Shown: piece after piece, positions 37,732-46,565 of the stretch
Layout: each line of letters begins with the position of its first letter
Numbering within the stretch: position 1 is the first letter of the stretch
From: JBBECJ01 sp963763325
GTDB lineage: Bacteria; Chloroflexota; Chloroflexia; Thermomicrobiales; CFX8
NCBI GenBank assembly: GCA_963763325.1
Contig: CAVXOL010000019.1
Location: forward strand, 124,001 to 188,000
Length of the DNA stretch: 64,000 bases
Reading direction: 5' to 3'
The notes under the pieces: model-generated
The model's input: the letters and a program-made list of their open reading frames with translations, nothing else
Told to the model about the DNA's origin: nothing
Databases searched by the model: none
Translations under genes and position numbers: made by a program

Positions 37732-39264
37732 GCGAGGGCGCCCACGATCTCTTCGGCGGACTGCAGGAGATCGCCGCCCCAGACGAGTGCCTCTGCTGCT
37801 GCCAGATCGGGGGCGAGGAAGCGGTCCGGGCCGGGGCCGGGGATCGTCTCGCGCAGCCGATTGGATCGCGGCAGCCGTCCCGGCAGCCGGCCGCAGCGGG
37901 TCGCGCAGATCGACCGCCTGGGCAGCGCAGACGGCTTCGACGGCGAGGATGCGGCTCAGGTTGGCCAGCACCTGCCGCAGGTTGCGGGCAGCCGCCCAGC
38001 CGAGCGAGACGTGGTCCTCCTGGTTGGCCGAGGTGGACATCGAATCGACGCTGGCCGGGTGGGCCAGACGGCGGTTCTCGGCGACCAGCGCGGCGGCGGT
38101 GTAGTGGGCGATCATCATGCCGGAGTTGACGCCGGGGTTGGTCGCCAGGAACGGCGGCAAGCCACGAGAGCGCTTGGCGTCCAGCAGCCGGTCGATCCGG
38201 GCGACGGCGATCGCGCCAACTTCGGCAGCGGCGATCGTCAGGAAGTCGCAGGCGAAGGCCAGCGGCTCGCCGTGAAAGTTGCCGACCGACTCGACCCGCC
38301 CGTCGTCGAGGATGACCGGGTTGTCGATGGCTGCCTGGAGCTCTCGCTCGGCGGTCTGGACGGCAAAGGCGAGCGTGTCACGCGCCGCGCCGATCACCTG
38401 TGGGTGGCAGCGCAGCGAGTATGCGTCCTGAACGCCGTGGGTGGCGTCGTCGTGAGCGGCGACGAGCGGTGAGTTCGCCAGCAGCTTGCGCAGGTTGGCT
38501 GCGCTGTCGGCCTGTCCGGGGTGCGGGCGTAGCGCCTGGAGGTCAGCCGCGAATGGGCGGTCGGTGCCGAGCAACCCTTCGATGCTGAGCGCGGCGGCGA
38601 TGTCGGCCGTCCGGAAGAGGCGCAGCGCGTCGTCGCAGGCCATCACCAGCATTCCAAGCATCCCGTCGGTGCTGTTGATGAGGGCCAGACCCTCCTTGGC
38701 AGCCAGTTCGATCGGTTCGATCCCGGCTGCCTTCAGCTGCAGGTCCGGCTGGTTGCGGCGAGCCGTCGTCACCGACGAACCTGCCCCTCGCCGATCAGCA
38801 GCAGCGTCGCATGCGAGAGGGGCGCGAGGTCGCCACTGGCGCCGAGCGAGCCGAAGCTGGGGACGTAGGGGGTGATCCCGGCGTTGAGGATGGCGACCAG
38901 CCGATCAACGACCTCTGGACGGATACCGGAATAGCCCTTGGCCAACGTCGCGATGCGCAGCAGCAGCAGCGCCCGGACGACCTCCGGCTCGACCGGCGGA
39001 CCCATCCCGGCCGCGTGGGAGCGCAGGATCGCGTGCTGCATCTCGGCCCGTTCATCGGCGGGAATCAGCATGCTCGCCAGACCCGCCGAAACCAGTCGTC
39101 ACGCCGTAGACCGGCCGATCCTCAGCCGCCGCCGCGTCGACGAACGCACGCGAGTGCGCCATCCGCTGCCAAGCGTTCGGCCCAAGCTCGACCTTCGCTC
39201 CACCCCGCGCGACCGCCAGGACATCATCGAACGTCAGATGCCCACCATCAACGACAACCGCCAC
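37728..39264 (-). pseudogene. hutH: histidine ammonia-lyase, three frameshifts
   Basis: HutH deaminates histidine to urocanate, feeding HutU. The GTG start at 39264 follows AAGGGGG. YGVTTGFGG is in frame one, the MIO-forming GSLGASGDLAPLSH in frame two, and KEGLALINSTDGM, NFHGEPLAFACD and the segment with SANQEDHVSLGW in frame three; the true end GDLLQSAEEIVGALA is in a fourth. Breaks: extra A at 39081, a missing G near 38772, extra A at 37860. Each repair is one base and gives about 510 residues, the family norm. It is separated from hutU by the GNAT and oxidoreductase genes. Confidence 0.9.
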
Positions 39265-39453
39265 ACCAACCCCCTTACATCAGGCGTGAAGTATAGGCTT
39301 GTGCGACGGCGTTGAGGATGCGTCATTCGGGCTATGCCAGCGGTTGTCCATGCTACACTCGGAGTGGCGAACTCAGCGACATCGCAGTCACCCAGAGATC
39401 ATTACCGCACCGCAGGATCGGAGCTTGACGATGGCAGTCGCACAAGACCTCAG

Positions 39454-39999
39454 ATGACAATCGAAGAGTTCCTGCAGCTTCCAGAGGACAAGCCGGCGCT
39501 CGAGTTTGAAGACGGGTTGGTGTCGCAAAAGGTGTCGCCGAAACCGAACGCACAGCAGGCTTCAGTCCGTGTTCGACCGGCGTATCATCCAAACAGCGGA
39601 GACACGCAAGTTGGCGATGGCCTTCCCTGAACTTCGTACCACCTTCGGAGGACGGTCCTACGTGCCAGATATCGCCGTGTTTCGCTGGGATCGCTTGCCA
39701 ATTGACGAGACGGCATAGATCATTCATTAGCGATGTCCTCGAACCGCCTGATATCGCGGTCGAGATCGTCTCAGCCAAAGCAAAGTGCGATGCTCTCTTC
39801 GGCAAGTGCGTCTGGTACATCGAGAACGGCGTGAAAATCGCAGTCCTCGTCGATCCGGAGGAGCAATCGGTCTTTCATGTTTCGGCCAGAGACAGGCGCT
39901 CACGGTGCTCGAGAGTGACGACCGGATCGCACTGGACGATGTGCTTCGTCGACTTTGATCTTACGGTTCGGGAATTGTTCGATTCGCTCCGCGCTCACA
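39454..39999 (+). pseudogene. Uma2-family (DUF820) endonuclease-like gene, broken
   Basis: Segments of a Uma2 protein appear in three frames: MTIEEFLQLPEDKPALEFEDG, then SYVPDIAVFRWDRLPIDE, then EPPDIAVEIVSAKAKCDALF and VKIAVLVDPEEQSVFHV. The family has a PD-(D/E)XK-like nuclease core (here PDIA and VEIVS) and is very numerous in Chloroflexota and cyanobacteria, usually with unknown function. At least two frameshifts and an indistinct end indicate real decay. The interval is lower in GC and codes less densely than its surroundings. Confidence 0.7.
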
Positions 40000-40022
40000 T
40001 GAAGTGTGATTCGCCACAGCTC

Positions 40023-41162
40023 TTACGATCGAACCGCGACGGCCGACATGAAGCCGATCTCATGGCGAGTGCTGCCCCCTGTCGCGAAGTCGGCCAGGAT
40101 CTCGCCGATGGTTGGCGCGAACTTGTAGCCGCGACCGGAGAAGCCACAGCCGATCAGAACCTGCTCGTGTACCGGGTGGCGATCGACGACGAAGCCCTTG
40201 TCAGGGGTGTAGGTGCACATGCAGGTGACGTGGCGGAGCGCTACGCCGGATGCGCCCGGCATGTAGGTGTCGAGGACGTTCCGAAGGAAGTCGATCTCCG
40301 TGTCGTCGACGTGCCGGTCGATCGTCCGTGCCGTCGTCACGCCCTGGCCGAACCCGCCGCTGAGGCCAATCTTGAGGCCGACGCCATCGACAGCCGGCAT
40401 CCCGTAGAAGCTTCCCTCGGCGACGGTCAGCAGGAAGTCGGGCGCGCCCTGTTCGGCCGACCACCAGTCTGGCCGGGACGGCTCGAAGTAGCCGTTGACG
40501 ACCCGCTCGACTCGTAGCGGCAGGCCGAGGTCGGACAGCAGCTCAGAAGCCCACGGCCCGGTCGTGATGACGAGCCGGTCGGCGGTGAAGGAATCGGTGT
40601 CGGTCGTGACGCGGACACCGGAGCCGTCGATCTCCCAGCCCGTTACTTCAGCGCCAGTACGGACGTCGGCACCGTGGCGCTCGGCAACGGCGACGTGGGC
40701 AAGAATACCGGCCTCGGAACGCAGGAAACCGGCCTGCTGCTCGTAGGTGGCGAGCATGCCGTCGTGGAGGTCGAAGCCGGGGAATCGGCGAGCAAGGTCA
40801 TCGCGGCTCAGGATTTCCCAGAGGCCGCGCTGCTGCATCAGTTCGGCGTTGGCGGGGTAAGCAGGATAGTGCTCCGGATCGACGAGGTGGACCTCACCGA
40901 TCAGCCGCAGCAAGGTCTCGCCCGACTCGGCTTCCAGATCGCTCCAGAGCTCGAAGGCTCGCCCGGCGAGTGGCGTATAGCCGTCGTCATGGACAGCCGA
41001 CATCCGGATCATGCGATGGTAGCCGTGTGACGAGCCCTGGTCATGGCCCGGCTGGAACATTTCGAGACCAAGCACACGCTGGCCGCGCTTCGCGAGCTGG
41101 TAAAGCGTCGCGCTACCGATTGCTCCGAGGCCAACCACGATTGCGTCGTAGGAACTCGACAT
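40023..41162 (-). CDS. FAD-dependent sarcosine oxidase / N-methyl-amino-acid oxidase (MSOX-like)
   Basis: A 379-residue flavoenzyme that oxidises N-methyl amino acids. The N-terminal dinucleotide motif is VVGLGAIGSATLYQLAKRG; HGYHRMIRMS is the conserved flavin loop. TCMCTYTPDKGFVVDRHP holds the Cys to which FAD is covalently attached in monomeric sarcosine oxidase, and GCGFSGRGYKFAPTIG closes the flavin site. ATG 41162 has AAGGTAGG. It is divergent from the LLM oxidoreductase, with a GTCGCCG/CGGCGAC inverted repeat (41189-41221) in the shared upstream region. Confidence 0.9.
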   Translation of the reverse strand: MSSSYDAIVVGLGAIGSATLYQLAKRGQRVLGLEMFQPGHDQGSSHGYHRMIRMSAVHDDGYTPLAGRAFELWSDLEAESGETLLRLIGEVHLVDPEHYPAYPANAELMQQRGLWEILSRDDLARRFPGFDLHDGMLATYEQQAGFLRSEAGILAHVAVAERHGADVRTGAEVTGWEIDGSGVRVTTDTDSFTADRLVITTGPWASELLSDLGLPLRVERVVNGYFEPSRPDWWSAEQGAPDFLLTVAEGSFYGMPAVDGVGLKIGLSGGFGQGVTTARTIDRHVDDTEIDFLRNVLDTYMPGASGVALRHVTCMCTYTPDKGFVVDRHPVHEQVLIGCGFSGRGYKFAPTIGEILADFATGGSTRHEIGFMSAVAVRS

Positions 41163-41299
41163 CTGGCACCTACCTTCACTAACGAACGGTCGCCGCATCG
41201 ATGATAACCCCAATCGGCGACTGGACGCGCCCGGCCTGGTCTGTCACAGTTGAGGTTGGCCGCCAAGCCGGGAATTGCTCGGAGTGAAATGAGGGAACG

Positions 41300-42190
41300 A
41301 TGAGCCAGTCAGTCACAACCACGAACCATCCGGTCCGCTTTGGACTCCGCTCCAGCCAGCACCACCGCAGCTGGGCGCAGATTCGCGAGGCGTTCGTGGC
41401 CGCGGACGAGTGGGGGCTGGAGTCGGCCTGGGTGTTCGACCACATGATCCCGCTCAGTGATCCGCGGACAGGACCGAACCTCGAAGGCTGGACGTTGCTG
41501 GCCGGACTGGCCGAGGCGACAAAGAAAGTCATGCTCGGCACGATGGTGACCGGCATCACCTACCGCAACCCGTCGCTGCTGCTCAAAGAAGCGACAACGG
41601 TTGACCACATCTCGAACGGCCGGGCGCTGCTGGGCGTCGGCGCAGCCTGGTTCCAGGGCGAGCACGAGATGTTCGGCTTCGAGTACCCCGGCAACGGCGA
41701 ACGTGTCAGCCGTTTCCGCGAGGCGCTGGAGATGTTCGAGCTGCTGCTGACGCAGGACAAGACCACCTACGACGGCACCTACTACCAGCTCAAGGAAGCG
41801 ATCTTCGAGCCGAAGCCGATCCAGACGAAGGACGGCAAGCCACATATGCCGGTCGTGATCGGTGGCTCCGGTGACCGGATGCTGCGGATCATCGCCAAGC
41901 ACGCCGACTGGTGGGACAACAACTTCCGCGACGACAACGAGTACCGCGAGCGGCTCGGCAAGATCGAAGCCGCCTGCGCGAAGCTTGGCCGCGACCCGAA
42001 GGAGATCCGTCGCTCGACGACACTCGGCGTCGATTTCACGAAGGGCAGCGAGAAGGAGCAGCGCGAGCGGCTCGACCAGCTCCGGGCGCTCGGTATCACC
42101 GACTTCCTCTTCGCCGTTCCGCCCGATGTCAAGGAGATGCGCGGATTTGTGGAGAAGGTCATTCCGGAGTTGCGGCAGGCCTGGGCGTGA
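41300..42190 (+). CDS. LLM-class F420-dependent oxidoreductase
   Basis: A 296-residue intact luciferase-like oxidoreductase. Signature segments are DEWGLESAWVFDHMIPL, LGTMVTGITYRNPSLLLKEA, NGRALLGVGAAWFQGEHEMF and PVVIGGSGDRMLRIIAKHAD. The pattern matches F420-dependent members common in Chloroflexota and Actinobacteria, which reduce or oxidise small organics. ATG 41300 has TGAGGGAACG. It is a second member of the family besides the broken gene at 29703 but is not its duplicate. It converges on the BtrH-like gene with a strong hairpin between. Confidence 0.88.
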   Translation: MSQSVTTTNHPVRFGLRSSQHHRSWAQIREAFVAADEWGLESAWVFDHMIPLSDPRTGPNLEGWTLLAGLAEATKKVMLGTMVTGITYRNPSLLLKEATTVDHISNGRALLGVGAAWFQGEHEMFGFEYPGNGERVSRFREALEMFELLLTQDKTTYDGTYYQLKEAIFEPKPIQTKDGKPHMPVVIGGSGDRMLRIIAKHADWWDNNFRDDNEYRERLGKIEAACAKLGRDPKEIRRSTTLGVDFTKGSEKEQRERLDQLRALGITDFLFAVPPDVKEMRGFVEKVIPELRQAWA

Positions 42191-42197
42191 TCTTCAT

Positions 42198-42228
42198 GGT
42201 AGAGGCGAGGCGGCTCCTCGCCTCTACC
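42198..42228. terminator. bidirectional terminator hairpin
   Basis: Perfect 13-bp arms GGTAGAGGCGAGG (42198-42210) and CCTCGCCTCTACC (42216-42228) with a 5-base loop, between convergent genes. The minus-strand gene's stop codon (42224-42226) lies in the right arm. Confidence 0.8.
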
Positions 42229-43426
42229 CAATGGTTGCCAGTTGCTCGGCCGCCGCGACCTCAGCAGCGTAGATGTCCTGAATCTGTTCGCGGAGGTCGT
42301 TGAGCAGCGCCATCGACTGCGACGCATCAAGCGGGAAGTCTGTCTCCATCGACTGCTGAATTTCGGTCAGACGTGAATCAATCGAACGAAGCTCGTCGAG
42401 ACCGTCAGCGCCGCGCGAGAGGAAGACCTGCTCGCGGCGCAGCAACAGGTCACGCGCCTCGCCGAGTGGTTGTGCGGAGTCGGGAAGGGCGGAATTGGCG
42501 AGATTCGTCCAACGACCAGCGATCTCGCGCCATGCGCTGGCGTGGCCGACCAATTCGGGACGTTCGGTGGCGGCAGCGGCCTCATCGAGAAAGTCGGCGT
42601 ACATCCCACGCATCATGCCGCTGCCGTTGCCGCCGGCTTCGATCGACTGGTAGATGCCACGCAGGCCACTGTAGAGGTTCGGGCCGGGTGGGAAGACGGT
42701 CGGCCAGCCCTTCCTGTCTTTCGGGTTCGCGATCAACCCAGCCCATTTCTGCCAGGCAGCCAGCCCGAAGTTGCGGATCGGCGGGTTGAGCAGCCCGTCC
42801 GCACAGGCGCGGATCCCGGCCACAATCGCGCTGTCCAGGTCGATCTCGCTACCCGGCTCGATCGTCACGAGCCGGTGTTTCATCGACGTGATCGCCTGTC
42901 GCGCATCGGCGAGCTGGGCCAGTGTCATCGAGAACGGCGTCGTGGCGCGATCGTCGATTGTGACGATCCCGGTCGCGTCATTCAGCCCACAAACGACAAC
43001 CAGGTGATACATGTACTTGACGAGATGTTCGGGCAGCAGCGTGTGCGGAACACTGGCCATGTCGACAGCAACGGCAGCGGGCGTTCCGGCATCCAGAGCG
43101 ACGCGCAGATGCGTCTCTGCGCCCTTGCGGCCGGCCGTCTCGCGGACGGTCGTCGCAACACCGATCCGCTCGCAGATGCGCGGAATGAACAAGCCCGGCG
43201 AGTGTTGCCACTCGTGGCGAGCGCCGAGCGCCATCGCTGGCAGGATGCCTTCGAACTCGAAGACCCAGTAGCCGCCGCCGATCCCACCACCGATTCCAAG
43301 CAGCATCGCCTCACTGAACGGCTCGCCGGTGTGCGGCGCCTGCACGCCATGAAACGCGAGCATATTTCGTAGCGCCGATGTCTCCGTGTGCGTTCCGCCC
43401 AGTAAACGATACCCGTCGAGGATCAT
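42224..43426 (-). CDS. BtrH-type (butirosin biosynthesis H-like) protein
   Basis: A 400-residue protein with the BtrH N-terminal and DUF4872-like C-terminal arrangement. BtrH itself is an acyltransferase that moves an acyl group from a carrier protein to an aminoglycoside; many relatives have no known role. The start region GGTHTETSALRNMLAFHGV and GIGGGIGGGYWVFEFEG match the family, but the position where I expect H-C-E-T reads H-T-E-T, so the active Cys appears lost. ATG 43426 has an excellent GGAGGGG. A promoter resembling that of the nearby marR lies at 43469-43497. Confidence 0.78.
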   Translation of the reverse strand: MILDGYRLLGGTHTETSALRNMLAFHGVQAPHTGEPFSEAMLLGIGGGIGGGYWVFEFEGILPAMALGARHEWQHSPGLFIPRICERIGVATTVRETAGRKGAETHLRVALDAGTPAAVAVDMASVPHTLLPEHLVKYMYHLVVVCGLNDATGIVTIDDRATTPFSMTLAQLADARQAITSMKHRLVTIEPGSEIDLDSAIVAGIRACADGLLNPPIRNFGLAAWQKWAGLIANPKDRKGWPTVFPPGPNLYSGLRGIYQSIEAGGNGSGMMRGMYADFLDEAAAATERPELVGHASAWREIAGRWTNLANSALPDSAQPLGEARDLLLRREQVFLSRGADGLDELRSIDSRLTEIQQSMETDFPLDASQSMALLNDLREQIQDIYAAEVAAAEQLATIG

Positions 43427-43468
43427 CAAATCGCCCCTCCAGAGATGTACGCACAGTCCAATGAGATG

Positions 43469-43497
43469 ATCCTGATTAGAACGAACTCGAATGTCAA
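43469..43497 (-). promoter_or_regulatory. promoter of the BtrH-like gene with MarR half-site
   Basis: Minus strand: TTGACA (43497-43492), a 17-base spacer ending TTCTAAT, and CAGGAT (43474-43469). The -35, the spacing and the TTCTAAT at the same place are shared with the marR promoter at 44250, so the same regulator may act here. Confidence 0.5.
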
Positions 43498-43524
43498 GAA
43501 TGTGGAACGCGGCCACTCAGCGCG

Positions 43525-44214
43525 TCACACATCCCCATACACCGGAATCGCCGCGCCACGGATGATGCCGGCGGCTTCGGAGACGAGGAAGGTGACAACA
43601 CGGCCGATCTCTTCGGGCTTGACCCAGCGAGAGGGATCGGAACGCGGCATCGACTCCCTGTTCTGGGGAGTGTCAATCGTGCTGGGGAGGATGCAGTTGG
43701 CGGTGACGCCTGTGCCACGCAACTCACGGCCCAGCGAGCGAGTCATCGCGACAACGGCGGCTTTGGCGGCCGAGTAGGCTGCCGTGTTGGGCGTCGGGTC
43801 GATGGCAGGACGCGAACCAACGGTGACGATCCGGCCATAGCCGCGCTCGGTCATGCCCGGCAGGACGGCCCGGGCGGCGACGACGGCCGTATTGAGGTTG
43901 AGCTCGACCATCTCGCGCCATGTCTGATGATCGGTCTGGATGAAGGTCCCACCGGTGAAGCCACCGACGAGACAGACCAGCCCATCGATCCGTTCATGAC
44001 GGGCAATGATCCGCTCGACGAGCGGGACGGCCGCATTCGGGTCGAGCAGGTCTGCGACCTCGACCTCGATCCCTTCAATCGGCGCCGTGATGGGCCGGTG
44101 GGCAGTCGAGATGACGGTCGCGTTGGCCGCTACGAGCTCGGCCAGGACGCCGCGACCGAGGCTACCGGTGCCGCCGGTGACGAGAATGACGCGATCTTGA
44201 AGGTCAACCAGCAT
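43525..44214 (-). CDS. short-chain dehydrogenase/reductase (SDR)
   Basis: A 229-residue NAD(P)-dependent oxidoreductase. ILVTGGTGSLGRGVLAEL is the cofactor loop (TGxxxGxG), VCLVGGF stands for the usual NAG, VTVGSRPA supplies the catalytic Ser, and AAYSAAKAAV the Tyr-x3-Lys. The C-terminal SPTIDTP-like segment is ILPSTIDTPQNRESMPR. ATG 44214 is preceded by GGAAC. It is divergent from marR, so it is a likely target of that regulator. Substrate cannot be read from the sequence. Confidence 0.88.
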   Translation of the reverse strand: MLVDLQDRVILVTGGTGSLGRGVLAELVAANATVISTAHRPITAPIEGIEVEVADLLDPNAAVPLVERIIARHERIDGLVCLVGGFTGGTFIQTDHQTWREMVELNLNTAVVAARAVLPGMTERGYGRIVTVGSRPAIDPTPNTAAYSAAKAAVVAMTRSLGRELRGTGVTANCILPSTIDTPQNRESMPRSDPSRWVKPEEIGRVVTFLVSEAAGIIRGAAIPVYGDV

Positions 44215-44249
44215 GGATGTTCCAATCAGCACAGATGTTCGAGAATGAC

Positions 44250-44285
44250 TTGACAAGCGATATCATTCTAATTAGAATGATATCG
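44250..44285 (+). promoter_or_regulatory. marR promoter overlaid by a 28-bp palindrome
   Basis: TTGACA (44250-44255), 17 bases, TAGAAT (44273-44278): near-consensus. A perfect 28-bp palindrome (44258-44285), centred on CTAATTAG, covers the spacer and -10 box. This is the standard layout of a self-repressed MarR gene, and the site also faces the divergent SDR gene. Confidence 0.85.
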
Positions 44286-44298
44286 GCAGGAGGGCAGG

Positions 44299-44835
44299 AT
44301 GCCTGACGACGACAGGACCGTATCACAGACGCCGCTGGGATTCACGCTCGCGGCGGCGGCCCGAAAGCTGGCCAAGTTCTACGTGGCCGCGCTGGCAGGC
44401 GGTCCGGTCACGCCATCGCAACTGTTCTTCCTGCGCCAGCTCTGGATCGAGGACGGCTTACCGCTGGTTGTGCTTCGCGAGCGCGCCCAGTTGGACGCGA
44501 CCTCGGCCAGCTGGCTCGCCGACCAACTCGAGAAGGCCGGCCTGATCGAGCGACGGCGCAACGACCCTGACCGGCGGCTGGTCAGGGTCTGGATGACCGA
44601 TGCGGGCCGCTCGCTGCACGACGAGCTCGGTCCACAGATTGATCGCTGGGAGGCGTCACTGCGAGACACGCTCGCGACGCATCACTCGCGGCAGGAGATC
44701 GACGCCTTCGAGTCCGTCCTCCGGACGGTGATCGACACGCTGCCGGAAGGTGACGACCTCTGGGCAGAACTGTCCACCGCCTGGGACACCACCCTGGACG
44801 CTCTGCGGCTCTATCTGGAATCCGAAGAGCACTGA
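44299..44835 (+). CDS. MarR-family transcriptional regulator
   Basis: A 178-residue winged-helix repressor. The DNA-binding part is LDATSASWLADQLEKAGLIE followed by the wing RRRNDPDRRLVRVWMTDAG, flanked by dimerisation helices. MarR proteins release their operators when bound by small phenolics or oxidants. ATG 44299 follows AGGAGGG. It is transcribed from a promoter covered by a 28-bp palindrome, which it presumably binds. Divergent SDR, the BtrH-like gene beyond it and the downstream SRPBCC gene form its likely regulon. Confidence 0.92.
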   Translation: MPDDDRTVSQTPLGFTLAAAARKLAKFYVAALAGGPVTPSQLFFLRQLWIEDGLPLVVLRERAQLDATSASWLADQLEKAGLIERRRNDPDRRLVRVWMTDAGRSLHDELGPQIDRWEASLRDTLATHHSRQEIDAFESVLRTVIDTLPEGDDLWAELSTAWDTTLDALRLYLESEEH

Positions 44836-44882
44836 ATAGCGTCATTCCGAATGAACTGGAACGAATCTGAAAGGAATCTGGC

Positions 44883-45323
44883 ATGCAGACAATGCCTCTG
44901 GTTGGCCGCACGGTCGAGAAGGAACTGTTCATCGCCGCCGCGCCCGAGCGGGTCTACCGCGCCTTCACCGTCAAGGATGACCTGGAGCGCTGGTTCGTCA
45001 CAAGCGCCGACATCGAGACGCGGGCTGGCGGCGCGTTCAACCTTCACTGGAATAACGACTCCGTCAACGGCGAGTATGTCCAACTCGACGCGCCACGCCG
45101 GATCACCTTCACCTGGGACGAGCGCCCGAAGTACGGCATCACGACCTGCACGATCGAACTGATCCCCGAAGCTGATGGGACGCTCCTGCGACTAACCCAC
45201 ACCGGCTTCGGCGACGGCGACAACTGGGACGAACTCTACAACGGCGTCAACTCCGGCTGGACGGAGGAGCTGGGCAACCTCAAGACCTGGCTTGAGACGG
45301 GTGTCGAGAAGCGCTGGACGTAG
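44883..45323 (+). CDS. SRPBCC / AHSA1-family protein
   Basis: A 146-residue START/Bet-v-1-like protein with a hydrophobic ligand cavity. FIAAAPERVYRAFTVKDDLERWF, FNLHWNNDSVNGEYVQLDAP and RLTHTGFGDGDNWDELYNGV plus a C-terminal helix GWTEELGNLKTWLE are diagnostic of the AHSA1 group. Members bind lipids, polyketides or act in toxin response. ATG 44883 follows GAAAGGAA, 48 bp after marR, so both probably share a transcript. A 10-bp hairpin (45331-45391) separates it from the convergent dehydrogenase. Confidence 0.88.
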   Translation: MQTMPLVGRTVEKELFIAAAPERVYRAFTVKDDLERWFVTSADIETRAGGAFNLHWNNDSVNGEYVQLDAPRRITFTWDERPKYGITTCTIELIPEADGTLLRLTHTGFGDGDNWDELYNGVNSGWTEELGNLKTWLETGVEKRWT

Positions 45324-45330
45324 ACACTAC

Positions 45331-45391
45331 TGAGGCATGCGGGATGGGGACCGGGTCGAGGCAGTCCTCCTTCCCTTTCCTGCATGCCTCA
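45331..45391. terminator. inverted repeat between convergent genes
   Basis: TGAGGCATGC (45331-45340) and GCATGCCTCA (45382-45391) are perfect 10-bp complements around a 41-base loop. It lies between the SRPBCC stop and the aspartate dehydrogenase stop; a terminator role is inferred from position only. Confidence 0.45.
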
Positions 45392-45411
45392 AACGACGTT
45401 TCCGATTCCCT

Positions 45412-46200
45412 TCAGCCAATCGACAGCGGCAAGCCCGGCTGTCGGAGCGTGCTGACGATGCTCATCGCGACGATCCGGCCGGTCTTGGGGTTGTCATCGG
45501 ATGGGACGTTGCGAATTTCGAAGCGGAGGAGTCCGAAGTCGCCTTCGGCTTCCACCTGGTGAACGTTGCGGTCAACGGCTGGGTCAGCGATGACGCGAAC
45601 GATGGTTCGGTCGAAGCCGATCCCAGCCAGGCTGACAGCGGCGGTGACGTTGACGCTTTCCGGGAAGCGCAATGCCGCCTCGCGAGCAGGACCGTTGAAG
45701 ACATCGCGCGCCTCGGTCATACCGTCCGCCTCGGCTCCGAGCAGCGTTCTTGCCGGCTTGCGGGTCGTATGGGTGACCCGCTCGATGCCCCCGATCGCGG
45801 CCGCCGCGAGTGCGTCCAGCGCCCCAATTGCGCCGGACGCCACGCGGATCTGGCTCCCACCTTCCCGTGCTGCGTCAAGCAGGTCCCGTTCGACCTCTGG
45901 GACGGCAAGGACGCCGACACTGACCGCGACGAGGTCGATGCCAGCCGTCAGGACATGCGGCCCGTGCTCTCGGAGCGCGTCATGGCCGGCAATCTCTACG
46001 ACGACATCCGGCCGGAGCCGAAGCAGTTCGTCGAGCGTCCCAACAACAGGCAGTCTCGTGCCACTGGCTCTTGGGATGCCAGTGCGGGTGCAGGCGGCGA
46101 TGATATCGATCTCGTCTGAGTAGCGCGTCGCGAGCTCAACGACCGGTTGGCCGATCGCGCCGAATCCGATCAACCCGACTCGTCGAGGTCGTTCACGCAT
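45412..46200 (-). CDS. L-aspartate dehydrogenase family protein
   Basis: A 262-residue NAD(P)-dependent enzyme converting aspartate to iminoaspartate, which can feed NAD synthesis. RRVGLIGFGAIGQPVVEL is the Rossmann loop; VVEIAGHDALREHG carries the catalytic His; IRVASGAIGALDALAAAAIG and LRFPESVNVTAAVSLAGIG match the C-terminal domain. ATG 46200 sits 9 bases after GGGAGG; two ATGs just upstream are too close to that site. No nadA or nadC gene is near, so a catabolic role is also possible. Confidence 0.88.
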   Translation of the reverse strand: MRERPRRVGLIGFGAIGQPVVELATRYSDEIDIIAACTRTGIPRASGTRLPVVGTLDELLRLRPDVVVEIAGHDALREHGPHVLTAGIDLVAVSVGVLAVPEVERDLLDAAREGGSQIRVASGAIGALDALAAAAIGGIERVTHTTRKPARTLLGAEADGMTEARDVFNGPAREAALRFPESVNVTAAVSLAGIGFDRTIVRVIADPAVDRNVHQVEAEGDFGLLRFEIRNVPSDDNPKTGRIVAMSIVSTLRQPGLPLSIG

Positions 46201-46565
46201 GGTCATCATCCTCCCCCTATCGTCTGCCCCGCCATTGTACGGCCAGTTGCCACTCACCAAACGTGCGCGGTGGACGAGGAACAGTGCCACTTGCATGTCT
46301 TCCTGACCGCATTGAAGGATCCCTCAACGTAAGACAGAGGTGCGCGCCAGGCGGCTAGTGCAGCGTTCGCGTCTTGGGACACTCCGTGTGTTTCACGGCC
46401 AGGCGATCACTCACGACGTTTCAGGATGCCAGAGATGCGGGGGCTGTTCCTCATTCCGTTCGTGTCCCTGGGCGACACGATCTGGCTCTGCAATCGACGG
46501 GTTGGACCATTGCGGCTACGATACCGGGACCGGCCGACGTGGCGGCGAGGGAGAGAGGGGTGACG
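46201..46565. other. divergent intergenic region between aspartate and tartrate/malate dehydrogenase genes
   Basis: 365 bp with no convincing gene. It must hold both promoters, but I cannot point to a clear -35/-10 pair. Open frames across it are extensions of the flanking genes without family similarity. Confidence 0.5.
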
